Origin: Dermatemys mawii
Taxonomy: Eukaryota; Chordata; Testudines; Dermatemydidae
DNA: 64,000 nucleotides
Direction of reading: 5' to 3'
NCBI GenBank assembly: GCA_007922305.1
Contig: ML677364.1
Span: 23,419,326-23,483,325, forward strand
A model generated the notes under the pieces. It searched no databases. It was not told where the DNA came from and saw only the letters and a program-made list of their open reading frames with translations. Position 1 is the stretch's first letter. Each line of letters starts with the position of its first letter. This document shows, piece after piece, positions 1 through 10,372 of the stretch. A program made the translations under genes and the position numbers.

Positions 1-351
1 CCTAGCCTATTGCACCATCCACTAGACAAGATGCCAATTACATATTAGCATGTTCAAAATCATTGGGGGAAACCTTCCATTCGATAAATGCATCTGTGAA
101 AATAGGGCAAAAATCCCAGTAATGTTCAATCAAATGTATAGATAAATTTGATTTAGCCATGTTCTGTGCATATTTGAGTTCTTACAGTAATGCTAGGGGA
201 GAACAGATTTTTAACTTGCATGCCCAATGACAGTAGACAGTGGATTTTAAACTTATGAAGGTGAATACTCCCAATGAAGATAAGCTAAATTAAAGGGGCA
301 AGGAAGACCTGATTCATAAGGCAGGGAGAGAGGATACTCAAAACCCTAGAA
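1..351. other. No feature recognised
   Basis: AT-rich sequence without a supported gene or repeat. Confidence 0.4.
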
Positions 352-739
352 CAGTAGTTCTCAACCAGGGGTATGCGTACCCCGGGATATATCAACTCAT
401 ATAGATATTTACCTAGTTTTACACAAGACCACATGAAAAGCACTGGCAAAGTCAGTGCAAACTAAAATTTCATAAAGACAATAACTTGTTTATACTGCTC
501 TATGTACTATACACTGAAATGTAATACAATATTTATATTCCAATTGATTTATTTTATAATTATGTGGTAAAAATGAGAAAGTAAGCAATTTTTCAGTAAT
601 AGTGTGCTGTGATACTTCTGTATTTTCATGTCTGATTTTGTAAGCAACTCGTTTGTAAGTGAGGCAAAACTTGGGGGTACACAAGACAAATCGGACTCCT
701 AAAAGTGGCACAGTAGTCTGGAAAGGTTGAAAGCCACTG
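352..739 (+). mobile_element. hAT-type MITE (388 bp)
   Basis: The ends are inverted repeats of 15 bp matching at 12 positions: cagtagttctcaacc at the left and ggttgaaagccactg at the right. This is the CAGTGGTTCTCAACC terminus typical of a hAT family I associate with turtles. The flanking 8-mers are not clearly duplicated, so the copy is old. The 73-codon frame inside it is not a gene. Confidence 0.75.
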
Positions 740-905
740 CCCCGAGTTCTGTGAAAGCGTAATTAAATCAGCCAGGAAAGAATCTGAGCCACTCCCCCAA
801 AAACCAGAGCAGCAAATGTCATGAAATTAGTTTGTGTAAATGACTATAGTTACAGTGGAAAAAATTCAGATCAATAACTGCAGTTCACTCAAACACTGCT
901 CAAGG

Positions 906-975
906 ACCTGACACAAAGCCCACTGAAGTCTGTTGGAAAGCTCCTGTTGACTTCAGTGGGCTTTGGAGCAGGCCC
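906..975. repeat. Palindromic short repeat, 17-bp perfect arms
   Basis: The arm caaagcccactgaagtc at 914-930 pairs perfectly with gacttcagtgggctttg at 949-965. It is flanked by gacctgaca and gcaggccctc. Confidence 0.75.
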
Positions 976-1699
976 TCAGTCTACTGAAATGGAATCCACA
1001 AGCCCACATAAGTATAAAGATTCAAGTTAAATGAAGATTTCTGAACCTTGAGGTTTTGGGGAGAAATTTGTGTTGAGGGGAGTTGCTTTACCTTATTGGG
1101 CTATTAACTCATTCTTTGTAAACATTATTGTCCATTGAAAAATGTGTGTGTGTGTGTGTGTGTGTAACATTTTGTATAAACAAATAATAAAACAAACTTG
1201 GCAGCATGAAGTACTTCTAGGGAAAATGACATAAAATTAGAGCTGGCTGCACTCTTCATTATGTATAATATTCTTCTATACATTTACCCCCCCTTTTCAT
1301 ATACAAGTCATTATGAACGCACGGGGATGGTTCTCTATTAACTGGTTTCTAGTTTGGAAAGGTTCTATGAAAGGGATTGGCCTTTAAAATTAAAGCAGCC
1401 ATATACAAGGCTTTGACTTTGCAAGAGCCATTATATGAGTAAAATTGTCCTAAGCATACATTCCCTCAGAAAAATACCAGTAGATTTGGGTTCATGAAAT
1501 TAGCTGATATAATCTTATGTTAACAGTATCTTCTATCTGTGCATATTTACCAGCTTTCTCTCCTGGAGAATCTGGGTCTGTGGCCACAGCATCAAACAGG
1601 CCAGTTATGGGAGGAGTGAATCATAACAGTGATTCACTATGCAGCAAGTCTGACTTGACTGACATGGTATCAACTAAAGTCTGTGGGATCATTTGTTAG
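976..1699. other. Unique sequence with a microsatellite
   Basis: Apart from (TG)n at 1143 I see no gene or recognised repeat. Confidence 0.4.
1143..1165. repeat. (TG)n microsatellite
   Basis: An uninterrupted run of about 11.5 TG units. Confidence 0.95.
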
Positions 1700-3210
1700 C
1701 AACACCACTTCATGGAGTCCAGGCTTGATCCCCAACAGACCCTACATCTGGGTGAGTGTTACGCTCAGGGGTGCAATCCAGATTGGTGAAGAGTTGTGTC
1801 CCCTTTTACCTTGAATCCTTAAGTGCCTTAAAGCTTTGCTACTGTAGCTCTCTGCCTAGGATGCCCACAGTCAGCAACAAGCATACAATTTATGTCTATT
1901 TACTCTGGATCCCGGAATCTTAGCTACAACATCATAGACTTTCACGGTTTCTACCAGCATTAGTTAGCAACTAGTAAGGTGACTCCACTCTCTCCACAGC
2001 CCCAAATTCTCCCTCCATCCCCCAAAATGTGTATCTTGAAATGTCAAGCTGTGATGGTGCTGTTCCTGGTGGGATACAACTCAGAATGCCAAATCAGGAC
2101 AAATTGCTCCAAAGGGGCAGTTACAGCCCAAAGCTGGGGTTTCTCCACCCTAAAGGCAAACCAAATCAGCCACATAGAAAAGACTTTAGTTTCGCCCCAC
2201 TGTCTAGCCCCAAGTCACACAAGCAATTCCCTTAGACACTCCAGCTTCCCAATATCACCACCAGCAGCCACCTGTCCTGGGGACAAATGGTTATGAAAAC
2301 CAATACCCCAAATAAAGAAAATGATTCTCCCCAATTCCAAAGAATCAGGCCCCAGACCCAGGCCAATATACAAATCAGATCTTACCCACAAATTACACTG
2401 TTGCCAATCCTTTGGAATCTAAAATCTAAAGGTTTATTATACAAGGAAAAAGATATAGATGAGGGTTAGAAATGGTTAAAGGAAATCAATTACATGCAGT
2501 AATGGCAAATTTCTTGGCTTGCATCAGAGGTAGAATAAACTGCAGGTTCAAATCAAAGTCTCTGGAATACATTCCCTGGAGGAATGGATCATCAGTCCTT
2601 TGGCCAGAGCTCCCATTTGTAGCAAAGTCCCATCCAGAATTAGGAGTAAGGCTGGAGGCTGGAGACGGGAGACTGAAGACCAAATGCAGAGGCTGCAGCA
2701 GGTTTATTTATAGTTTATCCCAGGTGCAGGAATTCTCTTTGTTCTTGCTGTGAAAAGTCCAGCCCCATCAAGTTCTGGAGTCATGCGAGCATATCACATG
2801 ACCATGTATGACTCGGCATTCATAGGCAGCAACCATTGCCCATCATCTATTTTGCACGTTCCTTACCAGACTTCTCATACAGATTGGAGCATTCCAAGTT
2901 CTCAGTGAGTCCACTATATAGCTGATAGTCCTTAATGGGCCATTAAGCATGGTAAGCCAAGCTAACACCAAGGGTTCTGGAATGTCCCCCAACAGCATAG
3001 CACAATATTTGGAAAGACAGACAGTACAGAGCCAATATTCATAACTTCAACTACAAAAATGATACACACATACAGATAGCATAATCATAATCAGTGGATC
3101 ATAACCTGGTCGTAGACACCTTATATGACCCCCTTTACCTAAGATTTGGTGCCAGGACCTTGGTTGCACCAATGATCTATATGATCTCAGATAATTTTAG
3201 TAATGTGACA
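1700..3210 (-). mobile_element. Degraded solo LTR of an endogenous retrovirus-like element
   Basis: I recognise this as a turtle LTR family in reverse orientation. Read on the minus strand it begins TGTCACATTA at 3210. It has a TATA-like TATAAATA near 2710 and AATAAA near 2430, in the right order for U3-R-U5. The far end is uncertain; TGAGTGTTAC near 1753 is one candidate boundary. No gag, pol or env sequence is attached, so it is a solo LTR or remnant. Short frames inside it (for example 1979-2296) are not genes. Confidence 0.6.
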
Positions 3211-3229
3211 CAAGCCCTGCCTTGGAATA

Positions 3230-4020
3230 ATTAAGGTTCATTGCTCCTTCAAAGAGTCAGTATCCCACAGTTTGTTATTTTAACTGGAGTTACCAGCTCA
3301 GTTCAAACAAAGTACTGGATTGGTTTAGATTAAAAATAAAACAAGTTTATTTAATTCCAAACAGATTCCAGATGGGTACAAGTATTAGAATTAAAATTAA
3401 AAAAATAGTTAAAAGAGAAATAAAGATAAACACTGCCTAGTAATCAAAACATAACAAGGTGAATTTGGTTCAAGGTAAAATCCTCACCACATATTTCCAT
3501 CAAAATAGCTGACTGAACACTTGAGTTGGGATCTATCCCTCAGAGTTAAAGGGCTAGTACTTTTGTCTTCTTAGGTGAAAGATAGATAACCAGAGTTTCT
3601 TTGCCCCCCTCTTTTAGAGCCCAATGAGCCTTTTAAATGGATTCTTCTGGGGGTTACTCCTAAATAAATTACATCCAAGCCATAAAGAAGGCAACATGGA
3701 GTTTCTTGGTGAAGGAAGTATCCTGCTGGAGTTGTTTGCTAAAATGCAAATTATCTAGGTCCTGCCTCTCCAGTGTAATTCCATGAACATTACATATGTG
3801 ATTGTCTATCTCCTTGCACGCTGTGATAGTGTTAGGTTTGCCTCCATCCCTTGTTACTTTGATGGGTCTGTTTACATGACATGTAAAAACATCCTCATTG
3901 TCTTTCAAAGTACTTTGGCAGTAATTCTCAGGTGGAAAAACTACATTCCTTTGTCTAGGGTGGAGTAATTCCTGCTTGGCTGGCAGATACATTTTAAGAA
4001 TTATAATTTTGGTTTACGTC
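3230..4020 (-). mobile_element. Possible second degraded LTR-like sequence
   Basis: An A-rich segment near 3340-3430 contains ggaattaaataaac on the minus strand (poly(A)-like). It is followed by promoter-like unique sequence in the style of turtle retroviral LTRs. No boundaries or duplication are visible, and the 107-codon minus frame here shows no known protein. This call is weak. Confidence 0.28.
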
Positions 4021-5146
4021 CATAACATTGATTGCACCTGCATTGTGTGATGATTTTAATAACAGTGAGTCATGAACTTTTCAGTGACTCAGATACATTT
4101 CATTACAAATAATTGGGATACACTTGAACTGGTTAAGCCAGCTATAGTTCATTATTTGCTATCTTGGTACCCATTGCCCTCTGCTCTTGGTCGGTTTTTA
4201 ATGGCACAGGGAGAATAACTTTATTTTAGCTACCTGAATAGGTCAAGCAGGACTTTTTCAGGCTTAGTGAATTGCTGTTGCTGCTGCTTTTGTCTGTTTT
4301 ATTTTCTATCACCTTAATTAATAAAGACTCATTTGCAAAATGGATGTAGCACAATGCCTGAACGGACTAGAATAAAAGAGAAGTGGGAGGTTGCAAATGT
4401 TTGCAGGCTGGGCAATACTATGATGAAGCATAGGGATATCTCATCTAGGTAGACATGAAGAAGTGTTTTGGAATGGAGTTCATTTGTCTGATACAGGTTC
4501 AGATATACTCCTGACCAACATCTAAAGTAGTTTTTAGTTACTCATCTAGGTGGGGTGAATGGTGAAGCCATTCAGTTGACATTTTCTATGGCAGAAGTCC
4601 TCTGTAGTACTGTGTGACAATAACTTAGCCACTGCAGAGCAGTGAGCAAGTATGCCATGGAATGGCCCCTAAGTTGTTAGGGAAGTCCTTTTATACCAGG
4701 CACAGACTGGTGGCACCTGTCAATTGTTCACATGAAGAGGGCATTGGTTGTGGGATTTGGGACATGACCTGTATTCACCTAGGTGAGGCCCACCTGAGGT
4801 CTTTGCATGTTGTTAAAGCTTGTTATGGCTACACTGTGAGGAGGTAATCACATTTGGCTAGTTTGACTATGCTGGGCTATGAAGGGTTGAATTGAATAAT
4901 AAAGGTGTAGTTAATCAATTAAGTCATATGTGAAATTCACAAATGATTCCATTGGTAGCTGGTAGTTGCCCATGTATCCAAGCACATCAAATAAAATGAC
5001 CCCAGTGATGCAAATTCACCAAAATATTGTGATGTTATTTTTTTTATTATTATTCAACCAGCTCTACATGAAATGCGTAGCATTTTATGGGATATTAAGG
5101 GGAACATAAAGTTCATTACCTCAGGTAGGGATCTCTATTGCTATAA
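4021..5146. other. Unassigned sequence
   Basis: No recognised repeat. A short frame ending at a GAGGAG|gtaatc donor-like site (4662-4847) lacks supporting motifs. Confidence 0.35.
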
Positions 5147-5151
5147 CTCCT

Positions 5152-6332
5152 TGTGACGGTGTACCCCATAAGGCTTTATGTGGGGGTGCCTATAAATATA
5201 TGTGTGACATTACTGAAATATGTTTTTTCTGCATATGCCATGTAACATATCTATGTAAAGGTAATGATCTGCTGGATATGTTCATCCTATTTGTATGTAT
5301 GTGTCAGTTTTGTATTCGAAATTATGAATATTGGCTACGTGCTTGGTTAGTTGTAAGTAGACTTTGGAAAGCATCTGGGCAGCTGTCTGAGGAAAACCTA
5401 TCCACAGTAAATGCCCAGTCAAGAACCAATCAAGCTAACAATGAATTTTGTAGACGCCTGTCCACACCCGAGCGTCCCCAGGAATGTGGCCTGGCTGGTC
5501 AGGAACTGAATCTTGAAGAGACATGTGACATGTGGATCTGCAACTCCATCTTACAACTGGACTCTGCACAGGAAGGAGGAGGGAGTCTCCACCCACAAGA
5601 GGATGTCTATATAAACCCTGGAGAGACTCCTCCATGTGGTCTTCAGCTGGCTCAAAGAACAGCCTCTCCACACCCTCAAGGACATCTGAAGGAAGCTGGA
5701 ACAGAGAACAGTGACTGCAGCGCGGGTGCGAGTGACAGCTGGACCCAGACTAAAAGGGAGATTAGTCTGAAAGAAGAAATTCACTAAAACATCTGAGGGT
5801 GAGGCTTTTACTGTATTAGTGTTAGATCTGCGTGTTCTACTTTATTTTATTTGGTAATCACTTTGTTCTGTCTGTTACTACTTGGAACCACTTTAATCCT
5901 ACTTCCTGTCTTTATTAAAATCACTTTTTACTTATTAATTAACCTGGAGTACTTTTGGTACCGGAGGCAGGGGGGCAAACAGCTGTGCATATCTCTCTAT
6001 CCTTGTTATAGAGGGTGAACAATCTATGAGTTTGCCCTGTATAAGCTTTATACAGGGTAAAATGGATTTATTCAGGGTTTGACACCATTGAGAGTTGAGC
6101 ATCTGAGTGCTAGAGGCAAGAATACTTCTTACTTGTTTCCAGGCAAGCCTATAACTGTTGGCGGCAATGGCTCAGACCTAAGTCTGGTTCTGCAGTAGGC
6201 TAGCGAGTCTGACTCAAACCAGGCAGGGTACTGAGGTCCCAAGCTGTTTGGGCAGGAAAACAGAGGCAGAAGTAGCCTTGGCATATCGGGTGGCAGCTTC
6301 TAAGGAGCTTTCTGTGATCCCAACCCATCACA
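5152..6332 (+). mobile_element. Solo LTR, 1181 bp, 5-bp target duplication
   Basis: The sequence starts TGTGACGGTGT and ends ACCCATCACA, flanked by ctcct on both sides (5147-5151 and 6333-6337). A TATATAAA box lies near 5608 and a TTTATTAAAAT poly(A) region near 5913, followed by a long U5. The perfect 5-bp duplication and TG...CA ends indicate retroviral integration followed by recombination between LTRs. The 195-codon open frame at 5200-5787 lies wholly inside it and is not a gene. Confidence 0.85.
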
Positions 6333-6586
6333 CTCCTAACTAAGCACAAATGTTGGCTGCTTGTTGGAATGCTTTAAAAAGATTGGTAAAGCATTTACCA
6401 GTCCCATGTATTTGCTGAAGCTAAAGGAATGTGCTTCAGATCACTTTAGAATGCAGACAACTGCATTAGTTATCTGTAAGTCAATGTATTGATTTTTGAA
6501 TTGCTTGTTTATAAGAGTGTAAAGGAATTGTCTACAGACTACTTATTCAAGTTCATATCTTTATATGTCCTTTCCCTTGTGGTCAG

Positions 6587-6748
6587 CAACACAGCTGTGA
6601 AGTGCAGGAACAAAAGTCTGGCTCTGAAAAGGTGGAGGCCACACATTTGCCTGAGACACTGACAGCTTTGAAACAATTCTTTTCAGAATTCAGTATCAGT
6701 GACTGCACTGAAATAGCTTTGTACAGCGGCCTACTTGATTATTTATAG
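6587..6748 (+). other. Open frame behind a strong acceptor; possible exon
   Basis: The tract tttatatgtcctttccctt ends in gtggtcag, then phase 0 stays open for 53 codons to a TAG. The peptide begins QHSCEVQEQKSGSEKVEATH and ends SGLLDYL. A good internal donor, GAAAAG|gtggag, lies at 6631/6632 and would give a 45-bp phase 0-0 exon. It does not splice in phase to exon A at 8124, so it would need another intermediate exon, or it is conserved non-coding DNA. No repeat is recognised here. Confidence 0.25.
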
Positions 6749-8123
6749 CTAATTATGAAGCTGTGAAACACTTTCAGATACATTTATGAATCACATCCTA
6801 TAGGATTGGAGATGTATTTTATATTGTATTGAAGGCATTTGGCTAGTACCGCGGAGGTTTTAAAAATGCGTTTCTTCCACACAAATGGGTCACTTGGGCC
6901 CAAATGTTCTAAACATCAATAAAACTAATCAGGGTTAATGCTGCAATGAGTATTAAACTGAAGATTAAGCTGAGAAAACAAACTGTGAAATAGGTTCTTC
7001 TTACTCCTCAATTACCAAGTAAAACTGAAGAAGCTTACCATAATCAAGTGATGAGTTGAACTTAGCACTTACAGTGTATAGCCTTATGAGCAAATAGTGA
7101 TATTTATTGATGGTATTAATGTTTTTAAATAGGCTTAGACCTTTTATAATACCACCGACATTTCATTTTATGGAACATGGAATGCAGAGGCTGTAAAGTC
7201 ATGATTAATATTGCTAACAGTAATAAGTGGAAATGTAATAGTCATTTTTTGCTCATATTTGCTTATATTATGTGAATGCCTTCAATGTCTTAAGAAACCC
7301 TATAGGGACATAATTTTCCTCAGATTTTGAAATTGACTGTCTTATGAAAACATTGCACTGAGGGACACAAAAGAGTTCAGATAATCTACTTTAACTGTTA
7401 ACTGCCCAAATGCTGTGACAAACACCTGGAAGCTCCTGTTCTGCCTGCACAATTATTTGCATTTACTAATCCCTCCGAATATATGTTACTATGCAAGGTA
7501 GGATTCCACAATTTTAATTTGCTAATCACTTTGGTTCAATGTAGGAGATGCTAGTCATCCACAGGAATCTGTAATGACCCTGAGACAAGACTGAATAAAA
7601 TTGAGTCAAAGCTTTAACAAATAAAAGGAAAACAGAAACACCTGGCAAGGGGACTTGTGAAATGTACTGTCACCTTTTATCTGCTGTAACAGAACTGCAT
7701 AATAATACTTCGTAATGTAACTTTTATAGATTCAACCATAAAAAGTCCATCTCTCTGTGAATAACCCAGTAAGATAGGTGAAATATTTGAAAACAGTCCT
7801 ACAGGAAGGTTCAAAAGGAAAATGATAATTTGATTGTAGAAAGTTTTCACCAGTTAATCTTGGCTAACCTGAAGAAAGCTTATTTTCAACGCATCTATGC
7901 TTCAGTGATCTGCCTTATACTTTTTGTTGTCACATTTCCTTTTTATGGTTAAGTGAACCTCAAAACAATGACAAAGAAATATGCACCGAACCACATACAG
8001 CATTACAGCAAGTAGACTGTCTTCTCAACTAACAGAAGTGATGGCACTTAATTTTATGATTTCTCCAAATCTTTTTTTTTCTTTTTCTTTATGTCCTATT
8101 TCTGCTTTCTTCTCCTGTTACAG
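6749..8123. other. Unique DNA upstream of exon A
   Basis: AT-rich, with no recognised transposon. It should hold part of the intron before exon A. A donor-like GCAAG|gtagga occurs at 7500, but no usable acceptor precedes it. Confidence 0.4.
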
Positions 8124-8213
8124 TATGCGCACATATCTGCTTCTTAGGAATGCCATAAAAGACAGTGCATCTTTAGCACCTCAACACTTTAAGAGCTATG
8201 AAATAGGAAAAAG
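8124..8213 (+). CDS. Coding exon A of an unidentified gene
   Basis: This 90-bp exon is preceded by a very long T/C tract ending in tgttacag and followed by the donor AAG|gtgagg. Only one frame is open. It begins with the last base of a split codon (T), runs through ATG CGC ACA and ends with two bases of the next codon (AG), so it is a symmetric phase 2-2 exon. The peptide starts MRTYLLLRNAIKDSASLAPQ and ends HFKSYEIGK. It joins in frame to exon B, where AG plus T gives Ser. I do not recognise the family and see no signal peptide or catalytic motif. The upstream exon must end in phase 2 and was not found with confidence. The ATG at 8125 could be internal. The sequence is unique and lies outside all recognised repeats. 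Confidence 0.75.
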
Positions 8214-8373
8214 GTGAGGTTACTGTCTCTTTGCATTATATTTGAGTAACTGTCCCCTTATTGGAGAAGCTTTCACAGTTATCTAGGATAAAGTAGATTT
8301 TTCTAAAATATTATGTACCTCTATTTATTGTATCTTTCTTGTATAAAGATTAACCATCCCTCTTGTGTTTCAG

Positions 8374-8425
8374 TGTAGAAAAAAAAAACATTTTTGACAC
8401 ACTGGAACTGATAAGAAAGACTATG
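8374..8425 (+). CDS. Coding exon B of the same gene
   Basis: This 52-bp exon follows a 160-bp intron. The upstream intron has a branch-point-like gattaac 24 bases before its end, then a pyrimidine tract and gtgtttcag. The donor is ATG|gtatgt. In the frame carried over from exon A it encodes Ser (split codon) then VEKKNIFDTLELIRKTM, and it ends on a complete codon (phase 0). The run of ten A bases is in frame (GAA AAA AAA AAC). An indel there would break the gene, so it should be checked for sequencing error. The peptide looks helical and charged; the family is unknown. Confidence 0.78.
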
Positions 8426-8492
8426 GTATGTCACTTCAAATAAAAAGGAGAAAATTCTAACACTCTGGTTGTCTCCTTTTGGTTGGTTCTAG

Positions 8493-8588
8493 GAATGGAA
8501 TGATTATCAAGCAGCATTGCTAGACCTTCCAGTAAAATTTGATTCCTTGGCTAGTGGCTCAACTCTGCCACATTTTAGTACCTTTTAA
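8493..8588 (+). CDS. Terminal coding exon C with TAA stop
   Basis: This exon follows a 67-bp intron that contains the near-ideal branch point ttctaac, a pyrimidine-rich stretch and ggttctag. In phase 0 it encodes EWNDYQAALLDLPVKFDSLA, then SGSTLPHFSTF and a TAA stop at 8586-8588. With exons A and B the visible C-terminal part of the protein is about 79 residues, and no membrane segment is apparent. The only internal GT that could act as an alternative donor follows CTT CCA at about 8532 (gtaaaa). It would end the exon in phase 0 and could link to the candidate exon at 50283. I consider termination here the simpler reading. The gene family is not recognised. Confidence 0.75.
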   Translation, partial: EWNDYQAALLDLPVKFDSLASGSTLPHFSTF

Positions 8589-8772
8589 GTGTAAGAACTT
8601 AGCTTGTTTGTATAGTTTTAGGAAGACACTAGTTTTTGAAAACAATATAAAATAGTTCTCATATGTATTCTGATGTTTATAAAATTTCAAGGGATGCAGA
8701 CTACCTTCCCATACATGAGCATACAACTCCTAATGGTGCTAATGAGAGTCTAATAAAATGTGCCTGAAGAGT
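8589..8772 (+). other. Putative 3' UTR with poly(A) signal
   Basis: The sequence after the TAA stop is AT-rich and holds AATAAA at 8752-8757 within taataaaatg. A palindromic short repeat begins a few bases later. Cleavage is expected about 15-25 bases beyond the signal. This is an inference from signal and position only. Confidence 0.5.
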
Positions 8773-8845
8773 TCAGTCCTGCTTCTGAACCACTCAAATC
8801 AGTGGGATCTTGGTCATTGATTTCAGTGAGCACAGTGTCAGGCCC
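8765..8845. repeat. Palindromic short repeat, degraded copy
   Basis: cagtcctgcttctgaacc, then actcaaatcagtgggatc, then attgatttcagtgagcac and gtcaggccc: the same layout as 906-975. It starts just after the gene's poly(A) signal. A further fragment with tattgacttcaaagagact lies at 8931-9000. Confidence 0.45.
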
Positions 8846-9341
8846 ACAAAGAACTTACCCATGGATCTATCCATAATTAAAAAGACATATTTATCCTTGT
8901 TCTCTAAGAACTAGATTGTGACTAGCTTTCTTACATGGGTGAGCAGTTACAAGAGTATTTCTATTGACTTCAAAGAGACTATTGCTATGAATAACTTCTT
9001 ACCAGTATAAAATACTGGCAATCTGGCCCTTTACCTTTTAACGGCAGTGTTTTTCATTACAGGAAAGAAGGAATCTAGAATAACAGGAATCCCTGAGCCA
9101 TTTTTAGGAGCAAGGGGGAATTTATTGAGAGGACAAAGGTACTTGTGTCCCCAAAGCAAATACTTATTTAGCTGATCTAATGGACGTTTACACACCTTTT
9201 CAACCTTACTATTCCAAGCACCTTCCCTTCTCATTAGGGCTTTCCACTTCCACTTGTGCAGGAACATAAACTGATGTATATTCACAATGCTGTGAATAGG
9301 GGAAATATAATTAGACCGATTTTGTTGAGGGACAGGGATAT

Positions 9342-9432
9342 TAAATGACTTGCCAAAGTCATACAGGAGGTCTGTGGCAGAGGCCAGATCCGAACCCATG
9401 GCTCCTGAGACCTACTCCAGTGCATTAATCAC
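9342..9432 (-). mobile_element. MIR/CORE-type SINE fragment
   Basis: atgacttgccaaagtcatac, then ggtctgtggcagaggcc, then cgaacccatggctcctgaga and taatcac follow the reverse complement of the tRNA-like and core part of MIR. Confidence 0.55.
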
Positions 9433-9435
9433 AAA

Positions 9436-9845
9436 GGTGAAGTCTATCCTGCACGCCACTGGAAGCATTGTGTAGTATACATGTCGCTACAAGACACAGT
9501 GAGAAGCAGGATGCAGCCATACCATGGTGTGTAGCTACATGCAGCAGTGTAAGAGTGGCAGAGGGGTGGCAGTAAGAAAAGACTCCGGTAGCTCCTCCAC
9601 TGCCAGAGCCCTTCCACACTGCTGGAGTCTTTCACTTCGGTGGTGAAGGACTCTGGCAGCTCCCTGTGATAGGGAGCTGTATAGAGATCCATGCAGAATA
9701 CACACCGGGATCAGGAATGTCTTTACTCTGCTTGCCCTAAACTGTGCCTCATTGTCTAGATAGTTATTCATATCATGCTAGGGGTGTGTGTAGTGTATGT
9801 ACCGTGCACACTGCTGTAAGGAGTCTGCAGTGTAGCTGTACCCTT
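9436..9845. mobile_element. Possible MITE
   Basis: The segment runs from aaggtgaagtctatcctgca to tgtagctgtacccttag. The ends form a weak inverted repeat (ctaagggtacagctaca versus aaggtgaagtctatc). It resembles a family of non-autonomous turtle elements with internal ctggcagctc/gagctcc motifs. Boundaries are uncertain. Confidence 0.35.
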
Positions 9846-9977
9846 AGCCAGGAGAAACAAAAAGTGAAATTGATTAGAAATATTAACTCATTCAGCTTCA
9901 GGTTTTGGTTTCTTTCTGTCTGTCTTTGTCAAGCTGAATCTTCTGGTCTGCCAGTCTGGACTTCTGGTCTTCCTCTT

Positions 9978-10053
9978 AGGCAAGTCTACATTCCAAATGC
10001 TGCAGTGGCACAGATGTACAGATGCTGCTGCACTGTGTTAATGAAGACGCTCT
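9978..10053 (+). mobile_element. MITE fragment, left half (GGC-AAGTCTACA family)
   Basis: ggcaagtctacattccaaat, gctgcagtggcacag and tgaagacgctctaagcca match the left end of the element at 48299-48520. It is truncated by the CR1 end that follows. Confidence 0.45.
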
Positions 10054-10057
10054 AAGC

Positions 10058-10238
10058 CAATGGAGGTGGTGGAATCACCTAGGGAGGTGGTGAAATCTCC
10101 TTCCTTAGAGGTTTTTGAAGTCAGGCTTGATAAAGCCCTGGCTGGGATGGTTTAGATGCAGATTGGCTTTGAGCAGGGGGTTGGACTAGATGACCTCCTG
10201 AGGTCCCTTCCAACCCTGCTATTCTATGATTCTATGAA
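10058..10238 (+). mobile_element. CR1 LINE 3' end
   Basis: ggaggtggtgaaatctcctt, ttgataaagccctggctggg, ttggactagatgacctcctg and the tail attctatgattctatga are the CR1 3' terminus. The copy is strongly 5'-truncated, as usual for CR1. Confidence 0.92.
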
Positions 10239-10246
10239 TGAACTCC

Positions 10247-10372
10247 TTGGGGTAACAGACCATCTTCTAGTTCTGTTTGTACAGCACCTAGCAGAATGGG
10301 GACTTGGTTCATGACTAGGACTCATAGGCGATAGGGTAATGCCAAAAACTATTAATAAAATAGGAGCAAACA
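10247..10372 (+). mobile_element. L2-type LINE 3' tail fragment
   Basis: ttctgtttgtacagcaccta, gcagaatggggacttgg and ttcatgactaggactcatag match a widespread amniote LINE/SINE 3' end ending in an AT-rich tail. Confidence 0.55.

Noticed and set aside
3669..3992. 107-codon minus-strand frame
   Set aside because: No known motif, no splice or start context, and it lies in probable LTR-like sequence.
4662..4847. 61-codon frame ending at a GAGGAG|gtaatc donor in phase 2
   Set aside because: No convincing acceptor for a coding exon and no conserved motif; the phase match alone is a one-in-three event.
5200..5787. 195-codon open frame, + strand
   Set aside because: It lies entirely inside the solo LTR 5152-6332, overlaps its TATA box, and has no recognisable domain.
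7394..7499. Possible exon ending GCAAG|gtagga, phase 2, that would fit exon A
   Set aside because: All three frames have a stop just after the only AG upstream, and no pyrimidine tract precedes any usable acceptor.
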